A stretch of DNA of 64,000 nucleotides, from contig NZ_VCGY01000011.1 of NCBI RefSeq assembly GCF_016597725.1, forward strand, positions 1-64,000, read 5' to 3'. Within the stretch, counting starts at the first letter, position 1; every line of letters begins with the position of its first letter. The stretch comes from Marinobacter sp. 1-4A (GTDB taxonomy: Bacteria; Pseudomonadota; Gammaproteobacteria; Pseudomonadales; Oleiphilaceae). A program made the position numbers and the translations under genes. The notes below the pieces were generated by a model. It was not told where the DNA came from, made no database searches, and was given only the letters and a program-made list of their open reading frames with translations. Positions 28,282 to 36,519 of this stretch are shown one piece after another.

Positions 28282-29217
28282 ATGGCTATCAACTGGTTTC
28301 CCGGGCACATGCACAAGGCCCGCAAGGAGATCAAAAAGATCATGCCTCAGATGGATCTCATTATTGAGGTGCTAGATGCACGCATTCCTTTCAGCAGTGA
28401 AAACCCACTGGTGCCAGCGTTGCGCGGCGACACTCCACTGATCAGGGTTCTCAATAAGCGCGATCTGGCTGATCCCGAAGTCACAGCACGCTGGCAAACC
28501 TGGCTGGAAAAAGAGCGCGGTGTAAGAACCATTACGCTCACCCACAACCAGCGCGGTGAAGCTCTGGACATTCTCCGTCTGGCCGGTGAGATGACACCTA
28601 ACCACGATCGCCAGAAGAGCGCTCTTCGGGTAATGATTCTGGGTATACCCAACGTTGGCAAGTCCACGCTTATCAACACCCTTGCCGGGCGCCCGGCCGC
28701 TAAAACCGGAAATGAGCCAGCAGTAACCAAAGCACAGCAAACTATAAAACTGCCAGACAACATTCTGCTTTACGATACACCCGGGTTCCTTTGGCCCAAA
28801 CTTTCGCCGGAAGCCTGTGGATATCGGCTGGCGATTACTGGCGCTATACGTAGCTCTGTATTGGATTTTGAAGACATTGCCATGTTTGAAGCCGATTATC
28901 TGTTGGAAGCCTATCCCGATCTGGTGAAAGCCCGTTACGGTTTTGACGAACTGCCTGTAGACGGCTTAGCTCTTATGGACGGCATCGCAGCAAAACGGCG
29001 TTTTCTGGGGCGCGGCGGCGTACCAGACTTGAACAAAGTCTCCGAGGTACTGCTCAATGAGTTCCGTGCTGGCACTCTAGGGCGGATCTCGTTGGAGACA
29101 CCCGAGATCGTAGAGCGCGAAATTGAGGAAACCGCACTGGCCGAGGCCGAGAAAGAAGCAAAGCTAAATGAGAAGAAGGCAGCATCCAAAGCATCCCGTT
29201 CGGGCCGCCGGCACTAA
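28282..29217 (+). CDS. ylqF: Ribosome biogenesis GTPase YlqF/RbgA
   Basis: A circularly permuted GTPase that acts in large-subunit assembly. It has 311 residues. Motif order is permuted as expected: G4 NKRDLAD near 59-65, then G1 [12 protein letters not shown] near 120-131, G2 threonine near 150, and G3 DTPGFLWP near 164-171. The N-terminal WFPGHMHKARKEI is the family hallmark. A C-terminal charged Lys/Glu/Ala tail follows from about 280. ATG 28282 follows GGAGCGTAACAA. Confidence 0.93.
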   Translation: MAINWFPGHMHKARKEIKKIMPQMDLIIEVLDARIPFSSENPLVPALRGDTPLIRVLNKRDLADPEVTARWQTWLEKERGVRTITLTHNQRGEALDILRLAGEMTPNHDRQKSALRVMILGIPNVGKSTLINTLAGRPAAKTGNEPAVTKAQQTIKLPDNILLYDTPGFLWPKLSPEACGYRLAITGAIRSSVLDFEDIAMFEADYLLEAYPDLVKARYGFDELPVDGLALMDGIAAKRRFLGRGGVPDLNKVSEVLLNEFRAGTLGRISLETPEIVEREIEETALAEAEKEAKLNEKKAASKASRSGRRH

Positions 29218-29246
29218 CTGTCGGTGTCTTTCCTTACGTTTAATCA

Positions 29247-29275
29247 TTGGCAAACCGACTCTTGCGTATTAGAGT
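29247..29275 (+). promoter_or_regulatory. Sigma-70 promoter of the anr gene
   Basis: TTGGCA (29247-29252), 17-base spacer, TAGAGT (29270-29275). The predicted transcription start near 29282 coincides with the first base of the FNR/Anr box and gives a 33-base leader to ATG 29315. Confidence 0.7.
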
Positions 29276-29281
29276 AGTAAG

Positions 29282-29295
29282 TTGACTTGCATCAA
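29282..29295. promoter_or_regulatory. FNR/Anr binding site, likely autorepression
   Basis: TTGAC-TTGC-ATCAA matches the TTGAT-N4-ATCAA consensus at 9 of 10 positions. It covers about +1 to +14 of the predicted anr promoter, a position that blocks rather than activates transcription, as known for E. coli fnr. Confidence 0.65.
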
Positions 29296-29314
29296 TTTGG
29301 ATGGTTTACCCCCA

Positions 29315-30070
29315 ATGGCTCAACCAATTAGATTTCGCCAAGCTGCCTCCCCCCTTAAAGCCTCGTGTCAGCAGTGCAGCCTTAGCAATCTGTGCTTACC
29401 GCTTGCTGTTGAGGAAAACGATTTAGGTAGACTGGAAGAGATCGTTCAGCAGGGCCGTATTTACAATCGCGGCGAACATATTTTTGATCAAAGCACTCCG
29501 TTCCGTTCCTGCTTTGCCGTCAAAAGCGGTTCGGTGAAAACATCGATTATTACCGAAGGTGGTGAAGAGCAGGTCACAGGCTTTTTTATGCCCGGTGAAT
29601 TGGTTGGTTTGGATAGTATGAGCGGTGACGCCTATGCTTGCACTGCCAAAGCTCTCGAGCGCACCAGCGTGTGCGAGTTTCCAATAGACAAGCTAGAAGA
29701 ACTCACCGGTAAGCTGCCCGACTTGCAGCACCACATGTTTCGTCTGATGGGACAAGAAATCCAGAACAGCCACCAACTGGCTTTGCTACTTAGCAAGAAT
29801 ACCGCCGAAGAGCGCATTGCATCGTTGCTTTTGTCTTTATCCAGCCGCTTCCAGCGTCGGCGCATGTCACCCACTAACTTCAGTCTGCCTATGGCTAGAA
29901 ATGATATCGCCAACTTTTTAGGGCTTGCCGTTGAGACAGTCAGCCGTGTTTTTACCCGGTTCCAGAATCAAGGCATTATTCATGCTAGGGGCCGTGAGGT
30001 AGAACTGCTGGATGTTGAAGCTTTGCAGCTAGTAACCCGGGAGTTCTCCCGCCAGAGCTGTCAGCAGTAA
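29315..30070 (+). CDS. anr: Oxygen-sensing FNR/Anr-type regulator
   Basis: A CRP/FNR-family activator that binds an oxygen-labile [4Fe-4S] cluster and switches on anaerobic genes. ATG 29315 gives 251 residues. The cluster cysteines are C18, C21, C27 and C120; the 93-residue C27-C120 spacing is the same as C29-C122 of E. coli FNR. A cyclic-nucleotide-binding-type barrel covers about 35-150, a dimer helix about 150-180, and a winged helix about 190-235, whose recognition helix has the FNR-type VETVSR. An in-frame TTG at 29282 sits at the predicted transcription start and is rejected. Confidence 0.93.
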   Translation: MAQPIRFRQAASPLKASCQQCSLSNLCLPLAVEENDLGRLEEIVQQGRIYNRGEHIFDQSTPFRSCFAVKSGSVKTSIITEGGEEQVTGFFMPGELVGLDSMSGDAYACTAKALERTSVCEFPIDKLEELTGKLPDLQHHMFRLMGQEIQNSHQLALLLSKNTAEERIASLLLSLSSRFQRRRMSPTNFSLPMARNDIANFLGLAVETVSRVFTRFQNQGIIHARGREVELLDVEALQLVTREFSRQSCQQ

Positions 30071-30098
30071 ACCTCTCTTCGCCACAACCGACTGACAT

Positions 30099-30980
30099 TT
30101 ACTCAGCCAGTTTGCTGGCTTCCAAGCGCGCTGCGTTTTCTTTCAACAACACCAATTCGTTTACGAGCCCGGAGCGCCAAGGAAGCTGTTTGATACCAAA
30201 TGTGTTGCGGATTTTGGTGCAAATCAATGTTGTGTTTTGCGGCTCAAGTGCACCCCAAGACGGCATGTCATCCACTATGTGAAGATCTTCAGGAATACCC
30301 GGCAAGCCAGCGATTGCGAGACCCAACTCATATAAGCTGATCTCCTCGGCACCTGCATATTGAAAGGTGCCCCACACCTCTGCTCCACAGTCTAGCTGCT
30401 GGATGATAGCGGTCATTACTCTGGCAAGGTCTACCACCGAGACAGGCTGGCCCACACACTTGTCTGGCAGAGTCAGGGTTTCGTTGGCAGCCGCTGTGCT
30501 CATCTGAACCTTGCGGATAAAACGACTAAGGCTCCAACCAGTACGCAAGATAATATGTCTTGGCAGAAGCGTGCGTAGCGCTTGTTCACTCTCCCACTGC
30601 CAACTACCCAACTCATTCACCGGCTGGCCGGGGTTGGATGCGAGATAACCACTTTGCTTGCGCCCGTCAAACACATAGCAAGACGACAATTGGAACAACG
30701 CAATGCCGCGGTCTCGGGCAAATTCTGCGATGGCTACCGGCAAGGAAAAAGCGGCTTTATGCGTACCTTCGGGATCCCGCTCTGCGGCTTCGGGGTCTGC
30801 CAACCAAAGCGCATTAACCACCAGATCTGTATCTTCCGGAATCCATTGCGCCAAAGCACTAAGATCGGCGCTGTTCGGATTGCTTACCAGCAAAGGGCTA
30901 ACTTGCAAAGACGTCTCCCTAAGCCGCTCGAGAAGCACCTTCCCCAAAGGACCATAATCATGAACAACAAGTACATGCAC
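30099..30980 (-). CDS. RmlD-like NAD(P)-binding protein lacking catalytic Tyr/Lys
   Basis: A 293-residue protein resembling dTDP-4-dehydrorhamnose reductase: Rossmann N-terminus HVLVVHDYGPLGK, YVFDGRK near 102-108, and an RmlD-type C-terminal substrate region. The usual YGxxK catalytic block, expected after the Pro/Val-Asn-Glu stretch near 119-124, reads LGSWQ instead, so both catalytic residues appear replaced. It is an orphan, with no rml sugar genes nearby. It is probably non-catalytic or altered in function, comparable to the regulatory MAT2B-type homologues; that is inference. Start GTG 30980. Confidence 0.75.
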   Translation of the reverse strand: MHVLVVHDYGPLGKVLLERLRETSLQVSPLLVSNPNSADLSALAQWIPEDTDLVVNALWLADPEAAERDPEGTHKAAFSLPVAIAEFARDRGIALFQLSSCYVFDGRKQSGYLASNPGQPVNELGSWQWESEQALRTLLPRHIILRTGWSLSRFIRKVQMSTAAANETLTLPDKCVGQPVSVVDLARVMTAIIQQLDCGAEVWGTFQYAGAEEISLYELGLAIAGLPGIPEDLHIVDDMPSWGALEPQNTTLICTKIRNTFGIKQLPWRSGLVNELVLLKENAARLEASKLAE

Positions 30981-31153
30981 TAGAACTCAATGCCTCCGGA
31001 TATAACTAATATGACGGCTTTAAAACTCCGTCTGGCCAATGGCTTGCCACCATCAATTTATACAATGCCTTTCGAAACAGGATGCCGCCATATTTACTTG
31101 AGCAGCATCGCTTTTATTAACGTTATCGGAAGCATACAAAATTAGGTATCGCC

Positions 31154-31510
31154 ATGCTGAAACAGCAAAGCCACATTGTTGCACCCATTCCCGATGAGTT
31201 GCGCACCCGTGCACTCTATACCGTTGAAGAACTGCGCGGGCGCGGTAAGGCCGATAAAGAAGCAATCGACCAGCTCTACAATTTAATCATAGATATGACC
31301 GATGCAGGCCTGGACTTCTTTTTCATCGAACCTTTGCGGCGCCTAAAAGCCAGCAAAATGATGCTAAGCATGGCCAAAGTAGGCATCAGCAGCATGCTAA
31401 AAGGCAGCAAAATGGTCGTCCACAAAGTGCTCAAAAAATTGGACGACCGCAGCTTGGCCTCGATTCTCGACTTCCTCGAGGAAATCATTCATCAACCGGA
31501 AGGTGCCTGA
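31154..31510 (+). CDS. Conserved-type helical hypothetical protein (118 aa)
   Basis: A short cytosolic protein with no recognised family. It is predicted all-helical: a charged N-terminal half (TVEELRGRGKADKEAIDQL near 25-43), an amphipathic AGLDFFFIEPLRRLKASKMM near 51-70, and a Lys/Met-rich stretch near 70-95. Coding character looks real: no rare-codon run, ATG 31154 with AGG upstream, and a tidy 4-base gap to the convergent alr. It could be a small adaptor or membrane-surface protein. Confidence 0.65.
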   Translation: MLKQQSHIVAPIPDELRTRALYTVEELRGRGKADKEAIDQLYNLIIDMTDAGLDFFFIEPLRRLKASKMMLSMAKVGISSMLKGSKMVVHKVLKKLDDRSLASILDFLEEIIHQPEGA

Positions 31511-31514
31511 CCGC

Positions 31515-32594
31515 TCACGCTACCGATATACGAGGAACTCTGCGGGTAATCCCCGTAAGCAACTCGTAAGAGATGGTGCCAGCGCAGCTGGCAACCTCAT
31601 CAACGCCAACGGTGCGCCCCCAAAGCTCAACAAGATCCCCTTCGCGGGCCTCAGGCGTATTGCTCAGATCTACCGCCAACATATCCATCGACACCCGACC
31701 GATCAGCCGAATACGGCGCCCCCCAATGGCTGCCGGGGTATCGGTGCCAGCATGGCGGGGATAGCCGTCACCATAGCCGATGGCCACCATCCCCATCCGG
31801 GTGTCGTGTTGCGCAACCCAACCAGCACCATAGCCCACACTTTCGCCCGCCTTTACAACTCGGGTAGTAATGAGCGGCGCTTCGAGCGTCATAACAGGCT
31901 CAAGGCCCAACTCGGGGCCGGTCTTACCGATGATGGGTGATCCGCCATAAAGCATTATGCCGGGGCGACTCCAGTCAAATAATGGTTGTCCGGCAGTAAA
32001 GTGCGCAGCAGAGTTACCCACGCTCCTCATAAACGAGGGCCAAGGAGCGGTTGCCTTCTCAAAGGTAACTGTTTGGGCCGCTGTCATTGCGCTGCTCTCG
32101 TCGTCAGCACAGGCAAAATGGCTAACAAAGCCTTGCAATCCACCAAGGGCGCTTATCTTTTCCAGCCTTGCCATAACCGCAGGCAAGTCGGCAGGCCGAA
32201 AACCCAAGCGATTCATTCCGGTATTAACCTTTAACCAGAACTCGGGTATAGCGCTACCCTGCTCCAACCATTCCAGCTGATGCCCACTGTGCAGCACTGG
32301 CTCAAATTGATTGTGCACACACTCCGCCAAATCGCCTTCGGCATGGACGCCCTGAAGCAAGACTATTGGTTGAACGAGGCCTGCTGCGCGAATAGCAAAG
32401 GCCTCTTCAATACAGGCAACCGCGTATTTGGGCGCAACATCCGCCAGAGCAGAGGCAACCTGTGCAATGCCGTGGCCGTATCCGTCAGCCTTCACAACCG
32501 CCATGGCCTTTGCACTGCCCGCTCGTTCACAGGCTATGCGATAGTTATTACGCAGCGCGTCCAAATCAATCCGAGCAGTTGTATTACGCGGCAT
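31515..32594 (-). CDS. alr: Alanine racemase
   Basis: A PLP enzyme that interconverts L- and D-alanine for peptidoglycan. It has 359 residues (E. coli Alr 359). The PLP lysine is in AVVKADGYGHG near 31-41; the second catalytic base Tyr is in ESVGYGAGWVA near 250-260; GYGDGYPRH near 275 and the C-terminal SYELLTGI near 342 are conserved. Its start shares one base with the dnaB stop, so the two are co-transcribed. Confidence 0.96.
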   Translation of the reverse strand: MPRNTTARIDLDALRNNYRIACERAGSAKAMAVVKADGYGHGIAQVASALADVAPKYAVACIEEAFAIRAAGLVQPIVLLQGVHAEGDLAECVHNQFEPVLHSGHQLEWLEQGSAIPEFWLKVNTGMNRLGFRPADLPAVMARLEKISALGGLQGFVSHFACADDESSAMTAAQTVTFEKATAPWPSFMRSVGNSAAHFTAGQPLFDWSRPGIMLYGGSPIIGKTGPELGLEPVMTLEAPLITTRVVKAGESVGYGAGWVAQHDTRMGMVAIGYGDGYPRHAGTDTPAAIGGRRIRLIGRVSMDMLAVDLSNTPEAREGDLVELWGRTVGVDEVASCAGTISYELLTGITRRVPRISVA

Positions 32595-34000
32595 CAGTAT
32601 TCACCACCATAATCGCCGTAGTCGCCGTGGGCCAAATCTTCAAACTTTGTATATTTGCCGATGAAGGCAAGACGAATAGTGCCAATAGGCCCATTACGCT
32701 GCTTACCGATGATAATTTCAGCAATGCCTTTATCCGGCGTGTCTTCGTTGTACACCTCATCACGATAGACGAACATGATGACATCCGCATCCTGCTCTAT
32801 CGCCCCTGACTCCCTCAAGTCAGAGTTGATCGGGCGCTTGTTCGGCCGCTGCTCAAGGCTCCGGTTGAGCTGAGAAAGCGCAACTACGGGGCAACTGAGC
32901 TCTTTGGCGATACCTTTCAACGACCGGGAAATTTCCGAGATCTCTGCCGTTCGGCCTTCGGTGTTGCCGGGCACACGCATCAGCTGCAGGTAATCCACCA
33001 TAATCAAGCCAATCTTACCGTCATTTTCACGGGCAATTCGACGGGCACGAGAACGCAGTTCGGTAGGGCTTAGTCCCGGCGTATCGTCAATATACAAAGG
33101 CTTTTCTTTCAGCAAGCTGACAGCCGAGGTCAAGCGAGGCCAATCGTCTTCTTCAAGCTTGCCAGCGCGGACCTTACTTTGGTCGATACGGCCCAAAGAC
33201 GAAAGCATACGCATAGCCAGTGCATCGGCTGGCATTTCCATACTGAACACTAAAACCGGAGTGCCCGTACTAATAAGCGCATTCTCGACAATGTTCATTG
33301 CGAAGGTGGTTTTACCCATTGAGGGGCGGCCCGCAACAATGATGAGGTCGGCTGGCTGCATACCGGATGTTTGCTCATCCAGATCCCTAAACCCCGTGGT
33401 CAGGCCTGTTGTCTGCTCACCAGACTCAAACAACTCTTCAATACGACTTAAGGTTTTGGCGAGAATGGGAGTGATAGACTGCGGGCCAGAGCCTTCTTTG
33501 ACTCGGGACTCCGCGATCTGAAATACATTTCGTTCGGCCTCATCCAGAATCTCGTTACTGTTACGCCCTTGCGGGTTAAACGCAGAATCCGAAATCTTGC
33601 CGGAAACCTCTACAAGCTGCCGGAGTATGGATCGCTCACGAACAATTTCGGCATAGGCGCGAATATTTGCAGCGCCCGGCGTTTTCTCCGCCAGTTCCGC
33701 TAGGTACGACAACCCGCCAGCGTCTTCAATATCACCGGCCCGCTCCAGAAACTCGGCCAAAGTAACCACGTCGAGCGGCTCATTCTCACTGGCCAAACGC
33801 TCAACCGCACCAAAAATCAACCGGTGATCCTGACGGTAAAAATCAACGGCAGAAATAATCTCGGTGATTTCGTCGAATCGACGGTTATCCAGCATAAGGC
33901 CACCAAGCACCGCCTGCTCCGCTTCTGCGGAATGGGGGGGCACTTTGATGCGGCTGGTTTCCGGATCAGTGATTGCAGGTTTTAGAGTAGGCTTGGCCAT
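32594..34000 (-). CDS. dnaB: Replicative DNA helicase DnaB
   Basis: A hexameric 5'-3' helicase that unwinds DNA at the replication fork. It has 468 residues (E. coli 471). An N-terminal helical domain (about 18-165) binds primase and loader; the RecA-like domain holds Walker A GRPSMGKTTFA near 217-227 and Walker B LIMVDYLQLM near 320-329; the arginine finger region GPIGTIRLAF is near the C-terminus. No intein is present. It is the promoter-distal partner of alr; the rplI terminator lies upstream of it. Confidence 0.97.
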   Translation of the reverse strand: MAKPTLKPAITDPETSRIKVPPHSAEAEQAVLGGLMLDNRRFDEITEIISAVDFYRQDHRLIFGAVERLASENEPLDVVTLAEFLERAGDIEDAGGLSYLAELAEKTPGAANIRAYAEIVRERSILRQLVEVSGKISDSAFNPQGRNSNEILDEAERNVFQIAESRVKEGSGPQSITPILAKTLSRIEELFESGEQTTGLTTGFRDLDEQTSGMQPADLIIVAGRPSMGKTTFAMNIVENALISTGTPVLVFSMEMPADALAMRMLSSLGRIDQSKVRAGKLEEDDWPRLTSAVSLLKEKPLYIDDTPGLSPTELRSRARRIARENDGKIGLIMVDYLQLMRVPGNTEGRTAEISEISRSLKGIAKELSCPVVALSQLNRSLEQRPNKRPINSDLRESGAIEQDADVIMFVYRDEVYNEDTPDKGIAEIIIGKQRNGPIGTIRLAFIGKYTKFEDLAHGDYGDYGGEY

Positions 34001-34093
34001 GAATACATCTTTAGTTGAGCAGTCTTACTACGACACTGGAAATGGATGGTCGTAATAATGGAGGAGGTTTGAGCGTTACAGCATACCAGAAAG

Positions 34094-34134
34094 CAACAGG
34101 CCCGAAAGCCGTATTAAACGGTTCGGGCCTGTTG
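34094..34134. terminator. Terminator-like palindrome between rplI and dnaB
   Basis: Thirteen-base arms at 34094-34106 and 34122-34134 are perfect inverted repeats, with an inner CCGT/ACGG stem. On the minus strand it follows rplI and is followed by CTTTCT, a weak T tract. The flanking 34001-34229 gap otherwise shows only the presumed dnaB promoter region. Confidence 0.7.
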
Positions 34135-34229
34135 GGTTGGCCGATAGCAAACCCCGAAGAGTTCACTACCAACCACCAGCGCGTTACAGAGACCGGGGTA
34201 CGCCCGGCGCTGCTTCCGGAGAAGTCAGC

Positions 34230-34676
34230 TTACTCGGCAACAACCGCCAGCTTTACAGTTACTTCAACATCAGAGTGCAGGTGAAGCTCGATTTCGTACT
34301 CGCCAGTTGCCCGCAGTGGGCCTTCTGGTAGACGAACTTCGCTCTTCTCAACGTCAGTACCTGCAGCTGTGATTACATCAGCAATATCACGCACACCGAT
34401 AGAGCCGAACAGCTTGCCTTCATCACCTGCTTTAGAGGTTACTGTGAAGGATGCACCTTCCAGAGCCTCAGCGCGGGACTGAGCTGCTGACAGCTTCTCG
34501 GCTGCCGCTTTCTCAAGCTCTGCACGGCGCTCTTCGAACGCTTTCAGGTTTGCTTCGGTAGCAGGCGCAGCCTTGCCATACGGAAGCAGGAAATTACGGC
34601 CGTAACCGGACTTAACTTTTACTTTGTCACCCAAGGTGCCAAGGTTTGCAACTTTCTCGAGCAGAATAACTTCCAT
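34230..34676 (-). CDS. rplI: 50S ribosomal protein L9
   Basis: A 148-residue two-domain protein joined by a long helix. The N-terminal rRNA-binding domain [19 protein letters not shown] with [13 protein letters not shown] near 25-37 is diagnostic, and the C-terminal domain follows from about 80. GAGG lies eight bases before ATG 34676. It is the last gene of the rpsF-rpsR-DUF2232-rplI operon. Confidence 0.97.
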   Translation of the reverse strand: MEVILLEKVANLGTLGDKVKVKSGYGRNFLLPYGKAAPATEANLKAFEERRAELEKAAAEKLSAAQSRAEALEGASFTVTSKAGDEGKLFGSIGVRDIADVITAAGTDVEKSEVRLPEGPLRATGEYEIELHLHSDVEVTVKLAVVAE

Positions 34677-34696
34677 CTCGTTAACCTCTTCGTGCT

Positions 34697-35563
34697 TTAT
34701 TCAGCTGGCCCGGCAGGCTTTATTCGCCCCCGAATGTCCAACCAGCTATCCACAAAAGCCAGAACCACTAACAGAATCATCAGGCTTGGGCCCAGAAGGA
34801 CCAGCGCAACGTAAAACATTGCAAGCCACTGGCTGCTCAGGTTTTTACGCCCAACAATGCCGTGTATAAGCGCCAGCCCCGCCAAAAACATTGGCGTTCC
34901 GGCTACCCAGACCAGCAACATGGCATTCAGCCCAAGAAACGGGCCAAAAACCATGGTGGCGGTAAGCACTGCAGCAACCGCGGGTGACAGCTTGAGACTG
35001 TGGAACTCCTTGCGGAAACCGCCAGGGTTGTACAACCCCGACTGCCACGATCTTGCCAGCATTGTCATGCCCACGCCGACTGCCAGATAACTACCGGCCA
35101 TGCTGGCGTTCATAGTGTCCCGTATAACCGTCTCGAGATCACTCCCAAGCGAACGGGCCACTTCAGCATTGTACTGCTCGTAAAAACCAACCCCGGCGCG
35201 AACGAGCTCGTCCATCAGACCCGGGTACGCCATGGGCAAGACAAGCCCCATAACGATCGCCAGAAAGCTCCCTCCTAGAAGGGCTCTCTCCCAAGACAGC
35301 GTTGTTCTCAGCATGGATGCCATCAGCATCACTTGCAGCAGCACCGCCAAAGCCGTCGGATCGCCTCCAAACACACTCCAGCCAAGCGCTGGAAGCAGTG
35401 CCCAAAGACCGATATTGAGTCCCTGGCTGATACCGAGCCTGAGAATAACCAGACCAACAACCGCTGCACCTATCCAGAACAGCAAAGGTACTGCAGTTGT
35501 TACTGCCGCTACCCCGCTGGCCTGCAGGGGACCGCGCATTACAAATTGTGCCAGTGCACGCAT
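34697..35563 (-). CDS. DUF2232-type integral membrane protein
   Basis: A 288-residue inner-membrane protein with about eight hydrophobic segments (from about 12-45, 50-85, 95-112, 150-170, 190-225 and 240-275), paired as in YybS/DUF2232 proteins. Its function is unknown. The position between rpsR and rplI is the usual one for this family in Pseudomonas-type bacteria, so a link with ribosome or envelope homeostasis is often assumed but unproven. It lies 26 bases after rpsR and 20 before rplI. Confidence 0.8.
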   Translation of the reverse strand: MRALAQFVMRGPLQASGVAAVTTAVPLLFWIGAAVVGLVILRLGISQGLNIGLWALLPALGWSVFGGDPTALAVLLQVMLMASMLRTTLSWERALLGGSFLAIVMGLVLPMAYPGLMDELVRAGVGFYEQYNAEVARSLGSDLETVIRDTMNASMAGSYLAVGVGMTMLARSWQSGLYNPGGFRKEFHSLKLSPAVAAVLTATMVFGPFLGLNAMLLVWVAGTPMFLAGLALIHGIVGRKNLSSQWLAMFYVALVLLGPSLMILLVVLAFVDSWLDIRGRIKPAGPAE

Positions 35564-35589
35564 GGTCCCAAGTCCTGTTTATCTGTTAC

Positions 35590-35820
35590 TTAGTTATCGT
35601 GGCTGTCCGAGTACGGCAGCAGTGCCAGGTAGCGGGCGCGCTTGATAGCGGTAGCCAGCTGACGCTGATAACGTGCTTTTGTGCCGGTAATACGGCTAGG
35701 CACGATTTTGCCGGTTTCTGTGACATAACCTTTCAAGGTGTCCAGATCTTTGTAATCGATCTCTTTAACACCTTCTGCCGTGAAGCGGCAGAATTTACGA
35801 CGTCTGAAAAAACGAGCCAT
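35590..35820 (-). CDS. rpsR: 30S ribosomal protein S18
   Basis: S18 pairs with S6 on the platform of the small subunit. ATG 35820 gives 76 residues (E. coli 75), starting [13 protein letters not shown], with GGAG upstream; a five-codon longer frame is not needed. YITETGKI-type core reads [16 protein letters not shown] near 38-53. It lies 25 bases after rpsF. Confidence 0.97.
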   Translation of the reverse strand: MARFFRRRKFCRFTAEGVKEIDYKDLDTLKGYVTETGKIVPSRITGTKARYQRQLATAIKRARYLALLPYSDSHDN

Positions 35821-35845
35821 AACGTAACTCCTCAACTCCGGTTAA

Positions 35846-36289
35846 TTACTCTTCTTCGTCCTGAGACTCAGCTGTCTGATTCTCGTCTTGGCGCTCGCCG
35901 TGACTATCATCAGAAGATTCAGCTGAACGACGCGGACGATCATCTCCGCCGGAACGACGGTCCTCACGGGACTCAGCGGCTTTCATCGGAGACATATCAG
36001 TAACGGCTTCATCGCGACGTAGAATCAGGTCACGGATAATGGCGTCGTTGAACCGGAAGTTGTGAGTCAGCTCGTCCATTGCTGCCTGTGAACATTCAAC
36101 GTTCATCAGCACATAGTGAGCCTTGTGGATCTTGTTGATCGGGTAAGCCATATGACGACGGCCCCAATCTTCCAAACGATTTACCTTGCCGCCATCTTCA
36201 GTGATGAGGCTGGTATAACGCTCGATCATCGCGGGCACTTGCTCGCTCTGATCCGGGTGTACCATAAATACGATTTCGTAGTGACGCAT
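35846..36289 (-). CDS. rpsF: 30S ribosomal protein S6 with acidic C-terminal tail
   Basis: S6 binds S18 and 16S rRNA on the platform. The core (1-100) is standard: [33 protein letters not shown] near 39-53, and YVLMNVE near 59-65. The tail (101-147) is low-complexity, rich in Asp, Glu, Ser and Arg, and ends DEEE; the protein is 12 residues longer than E. coli S6. A Glu-terminated tail is the RimK modification site, and RimK is encoded in this window. It is first in the rpsF-rpsR-DUF2232-rplI operon, with a strong promoter at 36488-36516 and a long leader. Confidence 0.97.
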   Translation of the reverse strand: MRHYEIVFMVHPDQSEQVPAMIERYTSLITEDGGKVNRLEDWGRRHMAYPINKIHKAHYVLMNVECSQAAMDELTHNFRFNDAIIRDLILRRDEAVTDMSPMKAAESREDRRSGGDDRPRRSAESSDDSHGERQDENQTAESQDEEE

Positions 36290-36360
36290 GAGTTCTCCCT
36301 ACGGTTTAAACAGCTTTCTCTAATTCGCGGACTGGCCGGGAAGCATGAAAGCAAGGAGGT

Positions 36361-36376
36361 GGCAGCCGAAGCCGCC
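36361..36376 (-). promoter_or_regulatory. Hairpin with UUCG tetraloop in the rpsF leader
   Basis: On the minus strand GGCGGC-TTCG-GCTGCC forms a 6-bp stem (one G-T pair) capped by a stable tetraloop, about 72 bases before the rpsF start. S6:S18 autoregulatory leaders occur here in other bacteria; whether this hairpin belongs to such a motif is not settled by eye. Confidence 0.5.
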
Positions 36377-36487
36377 GGTTTTTTTGCTCTATCAATAAGG
36401 CTTTACGAGAAAGGCTTGATCAAAAGCGAAGCCTTGCACGCCCGATTAAAGACAATACAAAACCTTCCCCTGAAAAAGGGGTCACGT

Positions 36488-36516
36488 ATTCTAGGCGTAC
36501 GCGGCCTTCTGTGCAA
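36488..36516 (-). promoter_or_regulatory. Sigma-70 promoter of the rpsF operon
   Basis: Minus-strand TTGCAC (36516-36511), 17-base spacer, TAGAAT (36493-36488). It starts directly after the rlmB stop and gives a leader of about 190 bases before rpsF, enough for an autoregulatory RNA. Confidence 0.75.
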
Positions 36517-36519
36517 GAG

